64,000 bases of DNA from Cellulomonas sp. 73-145. GTDB lineage: Bacteria; Actinomycetota; Actinomycetes; Actinomycetales; Cellulomonadaceae. The DNA is taken from NCBI GenBank assembly GCA_001898185.1, contig MKTI01000005.1:1-64000 (forward strand). Reading direction: 5' to 3'. Both the position numbers and the translations under genes were made by a program. The first letter of the stretch is position 1; the number at the start of each line of letters is the position of its first letter. The notes under the pieces are model-generated. The model did no database searches and was not told the DNA's origin. It saw only the letters and a program-made list of their open reading frames with translations. This document shows, in pieces, positions 20,895 to 28,928 of the stretch.

Positions 20895-20917
20895 CAGCAC
20901 GTCCGGCGGACGTGCTG
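20895..20917 (-). other. Perfect 10-bp hairpin in the infC leader
   Basis: CAGCACGTCC - GGC - GGACGTGCTG (plus-strand reading): a ten-base exact inverted repeat around three bases. Confidence 0.55.
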
Positions 20918-21106
20918 TGCGGTCGGGACCAAGGTGGGAGGTTCTCCACTTGTGCACCCGACGCCTGCGTCCGTCTGCACCCCTGCGGATGGTCCGCGGG
21001 AGCACAGGACGGGGCCTGCGCCAGGTCAGTCGTCCCACAGGTTACCAGACGGCAGCCGCGGCCCTCTCGAGCGGGTACGCGGGGACGCGATGAGAGGATG
21101 CGTCCC

Positions 21107-21544
21107 ATGACTGCGAACGCCAGCCCCGAGCCGCCGGTGAGCGCCTCCGCCGAGGCGCACGGCGCCCAGGCCACGACGACGGGTCCGGCTCACCTGCACG
21201 AGTCGGTCGCCGAGGCGACGCGGGACATCGCGGACGTGTCGGCGGGCGAGGTGATCAGCACCGCGGCCGTGCACCTGATGAGCGCGGCGGCGGTCAAGTG
21301 CGGGCTCGCGGAGGACGGGCCGGCGGGAGCCGGTGCCGCGTACCTCGACCTGGACGAGGCCCGGAAGCTGATCACCGCGCTGGCGGCCCTGGTCACCGCG
21401 TCCGCGCCGGACCTGGGCGACCAGCACGCCCGGCCGCTGCGCGACGGGCTGCGGTCGCTGCAGCTGGCGTTCCGCGAGGCGTCCCCGTACCCGGACGCCC
21501 GTGGCGAGGGCCCCGGCGAGAAGTTCACCGGTCCCGTGTCCTGA
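21107..21544 (+). CDS. DUF1844 domain protein
   Basis: A 145-residue acidic protein of unknown function. After a disordered Ala-rich N terminus (1-25), the DUF1844 core reads DVSAGEVISTAAVHLMSAAAVKCGL and LDLDEARKLITALAALV. In actinobacteria this family is commonly found beside infC, as here, where it diverges from it. ATG 21107 is preceded by GAGGAT seven bases away, a near-match to a leaderless -10. No catalytic motif is visible. Confidence 0.85.
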   Translation: MTANASPEPPVSASAEAHGAQATTTGPAHLHESVAEATRDIADVSAGEVISTAAVHLMSAAAVKCGLAEDGPAGAGAAYLDLDEARKLITALAALVTASAPDLGDQHARPLRDGLRSLQLAFREASPYPDARGEGPGEKFTGPVS

Positions 21545-21556
21545 GCGGCTCGCTCC

Positions 21557-21562
21557 TATCCT
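21557..21562 (+). promoter_or_regulatory. -10 element of the coiled-coil membrane protein gene (leaderless)
   Basis: TATCCT six bases before GTG 21569. Confidence 0.5.
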
Positions 21563-21568
21563 TGCCGC

Positions 21569-22171
21569 GTGAGCGATGAGCCGACCGGCCTCGTCTGGAG
21601 CCAGCCCCCGCACCGGGACGACGAGACGCGGCCGCTCCCGGTCGTCGAGCCGGGTCGCCACGGGCGTCGGCGCCCCGCGCCCCTGATCGTCGTGCTCGTC
21701 GTCGCCCTGGTCGTCGCCCTCGTCGCGGTCGGCCGGATGATCCAGGTGACGACCGCATGGCAGCGCTCGTCCGCGCAGTGGCAGGCGCTGGCGCACACCC
21801 ACGGGGACCAGCTCGCCCAGGCCCAGGCGGATCTCAAGGCGGCGCAGGACGAGCTGACCGCCACCCGCTCGCAGCTCGACGCCGCGCAGCAGCGGATCAC
21901 CCAGCTGGCCGACGAGAAGGCCAAGCTGGGCGACACCACCGCGGCCCAGCAGCAGCTCGCCGACTACCAGGCGCGGGTGTCCCAGGCCGCCGGCAAGGTC
22001 GCGACCTCCCTCGCCACCTGCATCGACGGCCAGAACAAGCTGATCAGCTACCTGTCCAACGCCTCGGCCTACGACCCGGCGTCCCTGGCGAGCTACCGGA
22101 ACGACGTGCAGTCGTACTGCGGGCAGGCGACTGCCGCGAACACCGCGCTGCAGCGGGAGCTGTCGCGGTGA
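21569..22171 (+). CDS. Membrane-anchored coiled-coil protein, unknown function
   Basis: I do not recognise the family. The 200-residue product has a proline/arginine-rich cytoplasmic N terminus (1-37), one strong membrane helix (about 38-56, LIVVLVVALVVALVAVG), then an extracytoplasmic heptad-rich coiled coil (about 70-135, repeated QAQADLKAAQDEL-type segments) and a small C-terminal domain with two Cys that could form a disulfide (TCIDG and SYCGQ). GTG start follows TATCCT by six bases. It ends in a four-base GTGA overlap with the protease lipoprotein gene, so the two products probably act together at the membrane. Confidence 0.75.
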   Translation: MSDEPTGLVWSQPPHRDDETRPLPVVEPGRHGRRRPAPLIVVLVVALVVALVAVGRMIQVTTAWQRSSAQWQALAHTHGDQLAQAQADLKAAQDELTATRSQLDAAQQRITQLADEKAKLGDTTAAQQQLADYQARVSQAAGKVATSLATCIDGQNKLISYLSNASAYDPASLASYRNDVQSYCGQATAANTALQRELSR

Positions 22172-22899
22172 GACGTCCCGTCGCCGTCGCTCTCGTCGGC
22201 GGCGCCACCCTGCTGGCCGGCTGCGGGGTGCTGCCCGGGATGCCCGCCCCGGTACCGACCAGCGTCGTGCCGACCAGCCTGCCGACGCCGTCGATCTCCG
22301 CCGGCACGTCGACGCTGTCGGCGGACGGGTTCGACGCCGTGCGGCGCATGGCGGTGCGCATCCGCAACGTCGGCTGCGGCCAGGTGTCCACCGGGTCCGG
22401 CTTCGCGCTGACGGACCACGAGCTGGTGACCAACAAGCACGTCGTGGCCGACTCGGCGTCCCTGCAGGTGTCGACGTACGACGGCCGCGACGTGGCGGTC
22501 ACCGCGGCCAGCACCGCGAAGCTGGCGGACCTGGCGATCGTCCGGACCGCCGACGCGCTGCCGTCCGCGCCCCAGCTGGCCGCCCACGACCCGCAGACCG
22601 GTGACCCCGTGACGGTCGTCGGCTACCCGCTGGGCAGCCGGCTCACGCTGACCGACGGGCACGTCATCGGGTCCACGACGGACCCGCTGAACGCGACGCT
22701 CGGACAGGTGCTGGTGACCGATGCGCCCGTGGAGCCGGGCAGCTCCGGTTCGGCCGCGCTCGGAGCCGACGGCACCGTGATCGGCGTCGTCTACGCCAAG
22801 AGCTCGGACGGGCACAGCTATCTGGTGCCGGTCAGCACCTTGCGCCGCATGCTCGACGACAGCTCGGCCTTCAGCCCCGCGCCGACCTGCACCGGCTGA
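22168..22899 (+). CDS. Trypsin-like serine protease lipoprotein
   Basis: A 243-residue exported protein. The N terminus is a lipoprotein signal with lipobox LLAGC (Cys near residue 19), then a Pro/Ser/Thr linker to about 50. The protease fold shows the triad: His in TNKHVVAD (about 91), Asp in LADLAIVR, Ser in EPGSSGSAAL. The SPOUT-like features of HtrA PDZ domains are absent, so it is protease domain only. Translational overlap with the preceding membrane coiled-coil gene suggests a shared role at the cell surface; substrate unknown. Confidence 0.85.
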   Translation: MRRPVAVALVGGATLLAGCGVLPGMPAPVPTSVVPTSLPTPSISAGTSTLSADGFDAVRRMAVRIRNVGCGQVSTGSGFALTDHELVTNKHVVADSASLQVSTYDGRDVAVTAASTAKLADLAIVRTADALPSAPQLAAHDPQTGDPVTVVGYPLGSRLTLTDGHVIGSTTDPLNATLGQVLVTDAPVEPGSSGSAALGADGTVIGVVYAKSSDGHSYLVPVSTLRRMLDDSSAFSPAPTCTG

Positions 22900-22935
22900 C
22901 CGGCGCCTGGTCCAGCGCGCGGTCTGCCGATCGGG

Positions 22936-23658
22936 TCAGGCGCTGCGCAGCCGCAGCTCGAACGAGTCGACCCGCTCCGCGGCGACGGGATCCGCCGCGA
23001 GCCGCTCACCGACCCGCTGCAGCAGCGCGTCGAGCTGCTGCCGGTCGAGCCCGGCGCGCAGCGTGAGGTCCACGGCGACCTCGGCACGCCCGCCCGGCAC
23101 CGCCGCGCAGGCGACCACACCGTCGAGCCCGTCCAGGGCTGCGCGAACGGCGTCCCGGACCGCCACCACCACGACGCCGTCCGCGACCGCCGGTTCCCAG
23201 GAGCGGCCCTCCGCCAGCGCCACCACCGCGGGACGCGGCACCGTCACGGCCATCGGGCCCGCAGGGTCCAGGACCAGCACGGGCCAGCCGTCGGACACGG
23301 CGGACTGCGCCGCTCGCGACGCCTCGGCCGGTACCGGCCGGGCGTCCGGGCGCCACGCCGCCAGGGTGGCGACGCTGCTGAACACCGGCAGCGCGGTGCG
23401 CCCGTCCGCGATCTGCAGCCCGACGACGCCCGCCGACGCCGTCGAGTCGCCGGCGTGCTCGGCGGCAGCCTGCTCGGCGGACACCTCGGCGTGGGCCAGC
23501 ACCGGCACCAGGACCCGGGTGCCGCGCAGCACGGCCACGACGTCGGCCAACGACGAGCGGCCTGCTGCGTAGGCGCTGACCACGGCCGCGAGTGCCGGGT
23601 CCGCCGATCCGTCGTCGTGCGCGAACGCCGAGGTCGGAGGGAGCTCGCGCGGGCTCAC
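22936..23658 (-). CDS. SseB-family protein
   Basis: A 240-residue cytoplasmic protein resembling the SseB N-terminal domain: [13 protein letters not shown] near 44-56, [13 protein letters not shown] near 90-102, and [11 protein letters not shown]. The family is of uncertain function and in actinobacteria is often next to the his cluster. GTG start overlaps the priA stop (GTGA), so it is co-transcribed with priA. Its end faces the protease gene convergently with 36 bases between them. Confidence 0.7.
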   Translation of the reverse strand: MSPRELPPTSAFAHDDGSADPALAAVVSAYAAGRSSLADVVAVLRGTRVLVPVLAHAEVSAEQAAAEHAGDSTASAGVVGLQIADGRTALPVFSSVATLAAWRPDARPVPAEASRAAQSAVSDGWPVLVLDPAGPMAVTVPRPAVVALAEGRSWEPAVADGVVVVAVRDAVRAALDGLDGVVACAAVPGGRAEVAVDLTLRAGLDRQQLDALLQRVGERLAADPVAAERVDSFELRLRSA

Positions 23659-24398
23659 GGCCGCCCGGCGACCTGCAGCGCCGCCTCCAGCGTGAAGGCG
23701 CCGGCGTACAGCGCCTTGCCCACGATGGCACCCTCGACACCGACCGGGACGAGCGCGCGCAGCGTGCGCAGGTCGTCCAGGCTCGAGACGCCGCCCGAGG
23801 CGACCACCGGCGCGGACGTGCGGCCGCACACCTGGCGCAGCAGGTCGACGTTGGGCCCTCGCAGGGTCCCGTCCTTGGTCACGTCGGTCACGACGTAACG
23901 GGCGCAGCCCGCGTCGTCGAGGCGAGCCAGCACCTCCCACAGGTCGCCGCCGTCCTGGGTCCAGCCCCGGGCCGCGAGCGTGGTGCCGCGGACGTCGAGC
24001 CCGACGGCGACGCGGTCGCCGTGCGCCGCGATGGCCGAGGCCGTCCAGTCGGGGTCCTCGAGCGCCGCCGTGCCCAGGTTCACCCGTGCCGCGCCGGTCG
24101 CGAGCGCCCTGTCGAGGGAGGCGTCGTCGCGGATGCCGCCGGACAGCTCGACCCGGACCCCCCGCTCGGCGAGCTGAGCCGCGACGTCGGCGAGCAGCGC
24201 GGCGTTGGACCCGCGCCCGAAGGCCGCGTCGAGGTCCACCAGGTGCACCCACTCCGCCCCCGCCTGCTGCCAGGCGAGCGCCGCATCCAGAGCGTCGCCG
24301 TACCCGGTCTCGGAACCGGCCTCCCCCTGCACCAGCCTGACGGCCTGGCCGTCCACCACGTCGACCGCCGGCAGCAGCTGCAGGCGCGGCTCGCTCAT
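23655..24398 (-). CDS. priA: Phosphoribosyl isomerase A (HisA/TrpF bifunctional type)
   Basis: A beta-alpha barrel isomerase of 247 residues acting on ProFAR in histidine synthesis; in actinobacteria that lack a separate trpF the same enzyme also isomerises PRA in tryptophan synthesis. Seen motifs: [21 protein letters not shown] with the N-terminal catalytic Asp, [23 protein letters not shown] with the second Asp, and [13 protein letters not shown]. Dual function is inferred from phylum. ATG start has GAGGAG nine bases upstream. It lies 64 bases after hisH. Confidence 0.93.
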   Translation of the reverse strand: MSEPRLQLLPAVDVVDGQAVRLVQGEAGSETGYGDALDAALAWQQAGAEWVHLVDLDAAFGRGSNAALLADVAAQLAERGVRVELSGGIRDDASLDRALATGAARVNLGTAALEDPDWTASAIAAHGDRVAVGLDVRGTTLAARGWTQDGGDLWEVLARLDDAGCARYVVTDVTKDGTLRGPNVDLLRQVCGRTSAPVVASGGVSSLDDLRTLRALVPVGVEGAIVGKALYAGAFTLEAALQVAGRP

Positions 24399-24462
24399 CT
24401 CGTCGTGCTCCTCACGTCGGAAAACCGTCGGAAAAACAGGGACTGCCGTGCGGCGACGCGCG

Positions 24463-25113
24463 TCAGCGCAGGGAGGCGACCCAGTGGGACAGCAGCTGCG
24501 CCCCGGCGTCGCCGGACTTCTCGGGATGGAACTGGGTCGCGGCCAGGGGACCGTTCTCCACCGCGGCGACGAACCGGTCGCCGTGCTCCGCCCACGTCAC
24601 CAACGGCGGTGGCATCGGGCCGGGACGTGCTCCGGCTGCCGTGAGCGGGAACGACCGGGCGGCGTAGGAGTGCACGAAGTAGAAACGCTCGTCCTCCAGC
24701 CCGGCGAAGAGCGTCGACCCCTCGGGAGGCTGCACGGTGGCCCAGCCCATGTGCGGCACGACCGGTGCCTCGAGGCGGTCCACCAGCCCGGGCCACTCCC
24801 CCAGCCCCGCGGTGCGCACACCGTGCTCGACGCCCTCCGTGAACATCACCTGCATCCCGACGCAGATGCCGAGCACCGGACGGCCGCCGGCGAGGCGGCG
24901 GTCGACGACCTGGTCACCCCCGACTGCGCGCAGCCCGGCCATCACGGCGGCGAACGCGCCGACGCCGGGGACGACGAGACCGTCGGCCTCCTGGGCGCGC
25001 TCCTTGTCGGCGGTCAGCTCGACCTGCGCACCGACCCTCTCGAGCGCGCGCACGGCGGAGCGCACGTTGCCGAAGCCGTAGTCCAGGACCACGACGTGGG
25101 GCTGCTGGGGCAC
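24463..25113 (-). CDS. hisH: Imidazole glycerol phosphate synthase, glutamine amidotransferase subunit
   Basis: Supplies ammonia to HisF. The 216-residue protein has [25 protein letters not shown], the nucleophile Cys in [10 protein letters not shown] (about 85), and the His-Glu pair in [14 protein letters not shown] 25113 is preferred over an ATG 21 bases upstream because TACCCT sits six bases before it, a leaderless arrangement, and the protein then starts just before the conserved VVVLDYG. hisF is not in the window. Confidence 0.93.
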   Translation of the reverse strand: MPQQPHVVVLDYGFGNVRSAVRALERVGAQVELTADKERAQEADGLVVPGVGAFAAVMAGLRAVGGDQVVDRRLAGGRPVLGICVGMQVMFTEGVEHGVRTAGLGEWPGLVDRLEAPVVPHMGWATVQPPEGSTLFAGLEDERFYFVHSYAARSFPLTAAGARPGPMPPPLVTWAEHGDRFVAAVENGPLAATQFHPEKSGDAGAQLLSHWVASLR

Positions 25114-25119
25114 GCCGTC

Positions 25120-25125
25120 AGGGTA
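25120..25125 (-). promoter_or_regulatory. hisH -10 element (leaderless)
   Basis: TACCCT six bases before GTG 25113 on the minus strand. Confidence 0.5.
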
Positions 25126-25197
25126 CCTGCGCATCGCACGCCGTCTCCGCGGCGCCCGCGCCTGGGCCCGGCGCGGCACGCGGTGCCCGAGGTGGTG

Positions 25198-25707
25198 TCA
25201 GTCCCGCGAGCGCCGCCCTGCGAGGGTTCGCAGGGCCTTCCACCGGGTCATGCCCACGCTGGTCACCGTGCCCGGCACGTCGGCCGCTCGGAGGCCCCCG
25301 AGCAGCAGGTTCTCGAGGAGCTCGGGCGCGTCGGACAGCACCAGGCCGGGCGGGAGGTCTCGCGTGCGTTCGCCGCCGACCCAGTGCGTGGCGGACACCT
25401 GCTGCTCGCGGCGCTCCAGCAGGACGACCGGCACGGCGCGCAGCAGCTCCGAGATCGCGGCGGCGGCCCGCTCGCCGGCACCCGGGTCGCGCAGCACGGC
25501 GATCGCGCCGACGTCCGACGGGACGGCGTCGACGTCGACCTTGGCCAGCGCGCAGGTGGCCGCCAGCGGCGCCGGGTCGGCCACGGGTGTCACGACGAGC
25601 GCGACGGACGGGACTTCGTCGTCCAGCTCCGAGAGGTCGTCCGGGATCTGCAGACCCGCGAGCGGGTCGTCGTCAGGCCCCGACGGCACGGGTCCGACGC
25701 CGCTCAC
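25198..25707 (-). CDS. Unknown protein encoded in the his cluster
   Basis: A 169-residue product with no motif I recognise. It starts GTG in a GTGA overlap with hisB and is read in the same unit as hisC-hisB. The sequence is acidic at the N terminus ([20 protein letters not shown]), then a compact alpha/beta-looking region ([58 protein letters not shown]) and a basic tail. No export signal. The tight coupling suggests a supporting role in histidine synthesis or only operon capture. Confidence 0.65.
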   Translation of the reverse strand: MSGVGPVPSGPDDDPLAGLQIPDDLSELDDEVPSVALVVTPVADPAPLAATCALAKVDVDAVPSDVGAIAVLRDPGAGERAAAAISELLRAVPVVLLERREQQVSATHWVGGERTRDLPPGLVLSDAPELLENLLLGGLRAADVPGTVTSVGMTRWKALRTLAGRRSRD

Positions 25708-26306
25708 AGGGCGCCCTTGGTGGACGGCACGCCCTCCACCCGCGGGTCGAGCGCCACGGCCGCGCGCAGCGCCCGTGCCAGCGCCTTGAACTGCGCCTCG
25801 ACGATGTGGTGCGGGTCCCGGCCGGCCAGCACGCGCACGTGGATGGTCATCGCGGCGTGGTGCGCGATCGACTCGAGCACGTGCGCCGTCAGGGAGCCGG
25901 TGAAGTGGCCCCCGATCAGGTGGTACTGCTGCCCGGCAGGCTCGCCGGAGTGCACGAAGTACGGGCGGCCGGACACGTCGACGACCGCCTGGGCGAGCGC
26001 CTCGTCGAGGGGCACCGTGGCGTCCCCGAACCGGGCGATCCCGCGCTTGTCGCCCAGCGCCTCGCGCAGCGCCTCGCCGAGCACGATGGCCGTGTCCTCG
26101 ACCGTGTGGTGCGCGTCGATGTGGGTGTCGCCCCGCGACTGCACCGTCAGGTCGAGCAGCGCGTGCTTGCCGAGCGCCGTGAGCATGTGGTCGTAGAACG
26201 GCACCCCGGTGTCGATCGTCGTCCGTCCGGACCCGTCGAGATCCAGCTCGACCACCACGCTCGACTCGCTCGTCGAGCGCTCCACCCGCGCCGTGCGACC
26301 GCTCAC
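25704..26306 (-). CDS. hisB: Imidazoleglycerol-phosphate dehydratase
   Basis: Sixth step of histidine synthesis, a Mn-dependent dehydratase. The 200-residue single-domain protein shows both metal-site blocks, [21 protein letters not shown] with [11 protein letters not shown], and HHAAMTIHV with [14 protein letters not shown]. The phosphatase domain of the E. coli fusion is absent. GTG start overlaps the hisC stop and the end overlaps the unknown gene. Confidence 0.96.
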   Translation of the reverse strand: MSGRTARVERSTSESSVVVELDLDGSGRTTIDTGVPFYDHMLTALGKHALLDLTVQSRGDTHIDAHHTVEDTAIVLGEALREALGDKRGIARFGDATVPLDEALAQAVVDVSGRPYFVHSGEPAGQQYHLIGGHFTGSLTAHVLESIAHHAAMTIHVRVLAGRDPHHIVEAQFKALARALRAAVALDPRVEGVPSTKGAL

Positions 26307-27418
26307 AGTCCCGCCACCTCCACCAGGGCGGCCTTGAAGGCCGCCGTCTCCTGCGGGGTGCCGACCGACACCCGCAGCCATCCGGCCGGGCCGACCTCAC
26401 GGATCAGCACGCCACGGTCGAGCAGACCCTGCCAGACGGCGTGCGGGTCGTCGAGGACGCCGAACAGCACGAAGTTCGCGTCCGAGTCCGCCACGGTGAG
26501 GCCCTTCGACCGCAGCCACACCACGAGGTCGTCGCGCTCGTCCCGCAGCGCCCCGACCTGGGCCATCAGCTCCTCGGAGTGCGCCAGCGCCGCACGCGCG
26601 ACCGCCTGCGTCACCGCCGACAGGTGGTACGGCAGCCGCACCACGCGCAGCGCGTCGACCAGCTCGGGGGCGGCGGCCAGGTACCCGACGCGCCCGCCGG
26701 CGAGGCCGAAGGCCTTCGACATCGTGCGGCTCACGGCGAGGTTGGGGTGGTCGACGAGCAGCTCGAGCGCCGACGGTGTGCCGCGACGGCGGAACTCGCC
26801 GTACGCCTCGTCGACGACGACGACGCAGCCGTCGGGCACCTCGTCGGCCGCCGCGAGCACGGCCTCGACGGTGGCGAGAGGCAGCGCGGTGCCCGTGGGG
26901 TTGTTCGGGCTCGCGAGGAGCACGACGCTCGGCCTCTCCTCGGCGATCACGTCGTGCGCGTGCGCGGGGTCGAGGCTGAAGTCCTCCGCCCGGCGGCCGG
27001 TGACCCACCGGGTCGACGTGTCACGGGCGTACTCCGGGTACATGGAGTACGTCGGGGCGAAGGACACGGCCGTCCGCCCGGGACCACCGAAGGCCTGCAG
27101 CAGGTGCAGCATCACCTCGTTGGAGCCGTTGGCAGCCCAGATCTGAGACGGGTCGAGCCGCACCCCCGACTCCGTGAGCAGGTAGGCCGCCAGGTCCGCC
27201 CGGAGGTCAGCGAAGTCCCTGTCGGGGTACCGGTTGAGCGTCGCGGCAGCGGTGCGCACCGCAGCGGCGATGTCGTCGACCACGGCGGGCGAGGGAGGGT
27301 ACGGGTTCTCGTTGACGTTCAGCCGGACGGGGACGTCCAGCTGGGGAGCCCCGTAGGGGTGCAGACCTGCCAGCTCGGGTCGTAGGGGCAGAGCGGCACG
27401 CGGCTGGTCGGCGGTCAC
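26303..27418 (-). CDS. hisC: Histidinol-phosphate aminotransferase
   Basis: PLP-dependent class I/II aminotransferase of 371 residues: [55 protein letters not shown], and the PLP lysine in [20 protein letters not shown] 27418 is six bases after TAGACT, so hisC appears to have its own leaderless promoter although hisD ends only 118 bases upstream. It heads hisC-hisB-orf. Confidence 0.95.
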   Translation of the reverse strand: MTADQPRAALPLRPELAGLHPYGAPQLDVPVRLNVNENPYPPSPAVVDDIAAAVRTAAATLNRYPDRDFADLRADLAAYLLTESGVRLDPSQIWAANGSNEVMLHLLQAFGGPGRTAVSFAPTYSMYPEYARDTSTRWVTGRRAEDFSLDPAHAHDVIAEERPSVVLLASPNNPTGTALPLATVEAVLAAADEVPDGCVVVVDEAYGEFRRRGTPSALELLVDHPNLAVSRTMSKAFGLAGGRVGYLAAAPELVDALRVVRLPYHLSAVTQAVARAALAHSEELMAQVGALRDERDDLVVWLRSKGLTVADSDANFVLFGVLDDPHAVWQGLLDRGVLIREVGPAGWLRVSVGTPQETAAFKAALVEVAGL

Positions 27419-27424
27419 CGGACG

Positions 27425-27430
27425 AGTCTA
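27425..27430 (-). promoter_or_regulatory. hisC -10 element (leaderless)
   Basis: TAGACT six bases before GTG 27418. Confidence 0.6.
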
Positions 27431-27536
27431 GGGAGCACCTCGAACGAGCCCCGCAGCGGTCCGCCGTCCGGGCCGGCGCGTGACCTCGTCCGCCCACCGC
27501 CTCACCTCGCCGACCACCTCACCTCGCGGACGCCCG

Positions 27537-28859
27537 TCAGAAGCGGACCCGCACCGCCTCGCCGTGCGCCGGCAGCCGCTCCGCGTCGGCGAGCGCGACG
27601 ACGCGGTCCGCCACCGCGGCGAGCGCCCCGGCGTCGTACTCGACAACCTGCACCGGGCGGACGAACGAGTGGACACCCAGCCCGCTAGTGAAGTGCGACG
27701 AGCCCCCGGTCGGCAGCACGTGGTTCGACCCGGCCATGTAGTCCCCGAGCGACACCGGCGAGTACGGGCCGACGAAGATCGCGCCGGCGCTCGTCACCTG
27801 CTCGGCGAGCGCGGCCGCGTCCTCCGTCTGGATCTCCAGGTGCTCGGCGCCGTACGCGTTGACCACCTCGAGCCCCGCGCGGACGTCGTCCACCAGGACG
27901 ATCGCGGACTGCGTGCCCGCCAGGGCCGTCCGCACGCGCTCCGCGTTCGCCGTCGCGGGCACCAGCTGAGCCAGCGCGACGTCCACGGCGTCGGCGAGCG
28001 CCGACGACGGGGTGACGAGCACCGCCGCCGCGAGCGGGTCGTGCTCCGCCTGCGAGATCAGGTCCGCCGCGACGTGGCGGGGATCGGCTGACTGGTCCGC
28101 GAGGATCGCGATCTCGGTGGGTCCCGCCTCCGCGTCGATGCCCACACGCCCTCGGACCAGTCGCTTGGCCGCCGCGACGTAGACGTTGCCCGGTCCCGTG
28201 ATCACGTCCACGGGCTCGCACAGCACCGCACCGTCGCGGTCGTCCTCCCCGACCGCGCCGTAGGCGAACATCGCCACCGCCTGGGCCCCACCGACGGCGT
28301 ACACCTCGTCCACGCCGAGCAGCGCGCACGTGCCCAGCACCACGGGGTCCGGGAGTCCGCCACGGTCCTTCTGCGGCGGCGAGGCGACGGCCAGCGACCC
28401 GACCCCGGCCTCCTGGGCCGCGACGACGTTCATCACCACCGACGACGGGTAGACGGCCAGGCCGCCGGGGACGTACAGCCCGACCCGCCGCACCGGGATC
28501 CAGCGCTGCCGCACCTGGGCACCGGGCGCGAGGTCCGTGACCAACGGCGCGGGCCGCTGCGCGGCGTGCACCTGGCGGACGCGACGGATGGTCTCCTCCA
28601 GGGCGGCGCGGATCTCCGGTGCGAGCGCCTCGACCGCTCCCGCCAGGACGTCCGCGGGCACCCGCAGGTGCTCGGGGCGCACACCGTCGAACCGCTCCCC
28701 CAGCTCGCGGAGCGCCGACGCACCGCGGGTCCGCACCGCCTCCAGCACGGGGAGCACCGCAGCGGCGGCGTGCTCGACGTCCAGCTCCGCCCGAGGAAGC
28801 GCGTCGATCAGCTCACGTCGGGACAGGGAACGGCCGCGCAGGTCGATGCGGGAGATCAC
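27537..28859 (-). CDS. hisD: Histidinol dehydrogenase
   Basis: Last two oxidations of histidine synthesis, NAD and zinc dependent, 440 residues. Family blocks: [66 protein letters not shown], and [14 protein letters not shown] with zinc-site residues. GTG 28859 begins MISRIDLRG, seven bases after TAGACT; there is no ribosome site, so the message is probably leaderless. Confidence 0.96.
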   Translation of the reverse strand: MISRIDLRGRSLSRRELIDALPRAELDVEHAAAAVLPVLEAVRTRGASALRELGERFDGVRPEHLRVPADVLAGAVEALAPEIRAALEETIRRVRQVHAAQRPAPLVTDLAPGAQVRQRWIPVRRVGLYVPGGLAVYPSSVVMNVVAAQEAGVGSLAVASPPQKDRGGLPDPVVLGTCALLGVDEVYAVGGAQAVAMFAYGAVGEDDRDGAVLCEPVDVITGPGNVYVAAAKRLVRGRVGIDAEAGPTEIAILADQSADPRHVAADLISQAEHDPLAAAVLVTPSSALADAVDVALAQLVPATANAERVRTALAGTQSAIVLVDDVRAGLEVVNAYGAEHLEIQTEDAAALAEQVTSAGAIFVGPYSPVSLGDYMAGSNHVLPTGGSSHFTSGLGVHSFVRPVQVVEYDAGALAAVADRVVALADAERLPAHGEAVRVRF

Positions 28860-28866
28860 GGGGCGC

Positions 28867-28872
28867 AGTCTA
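28867..28872 (-). promoter_or_regulatory. hisD -10 element (leaderless)
   Basis: TAGACT seven bases before GTG 28859. Confidence 0.6.
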
Positions 28873-28928
28873 GGCGGGGCCCCCGAGGCCGGCCCGGGGC
28901 GTCCGAGCCCGCGTGCGACGCTCCCTCC

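Larger units (their letters stand above)
20733..21106 (-). promoter_or_regulatory. Structured leader of the infC-rpmI-rplT operon
   Basis: This 374-base stretch has no supported gene. A TAACCT hexamer at 21039-21044 (minus) could start a leader of about 300 bases. In it lie four inverted repeats in a row: 20952-20980 (nested), 20895-20917 (10-bp stem), 20848-20868 (9-bp stem) and 20780-20810 (11-bp stem with one G-U pair), the last ending 47 bases before the infC start. This density suggests an attenuator or autoregulatory RNA. The right end also holds the promoter of the divergent DUF1844 gene. Confidence 0.6.

Noticed and set aside
20733..21038. 102-codon N-terminal extension of infC from the first available ATG
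   Set aside because: It would translate through the hairpin leader and has no similarity to IF-3; the ribosome site before ATC fits the family start.
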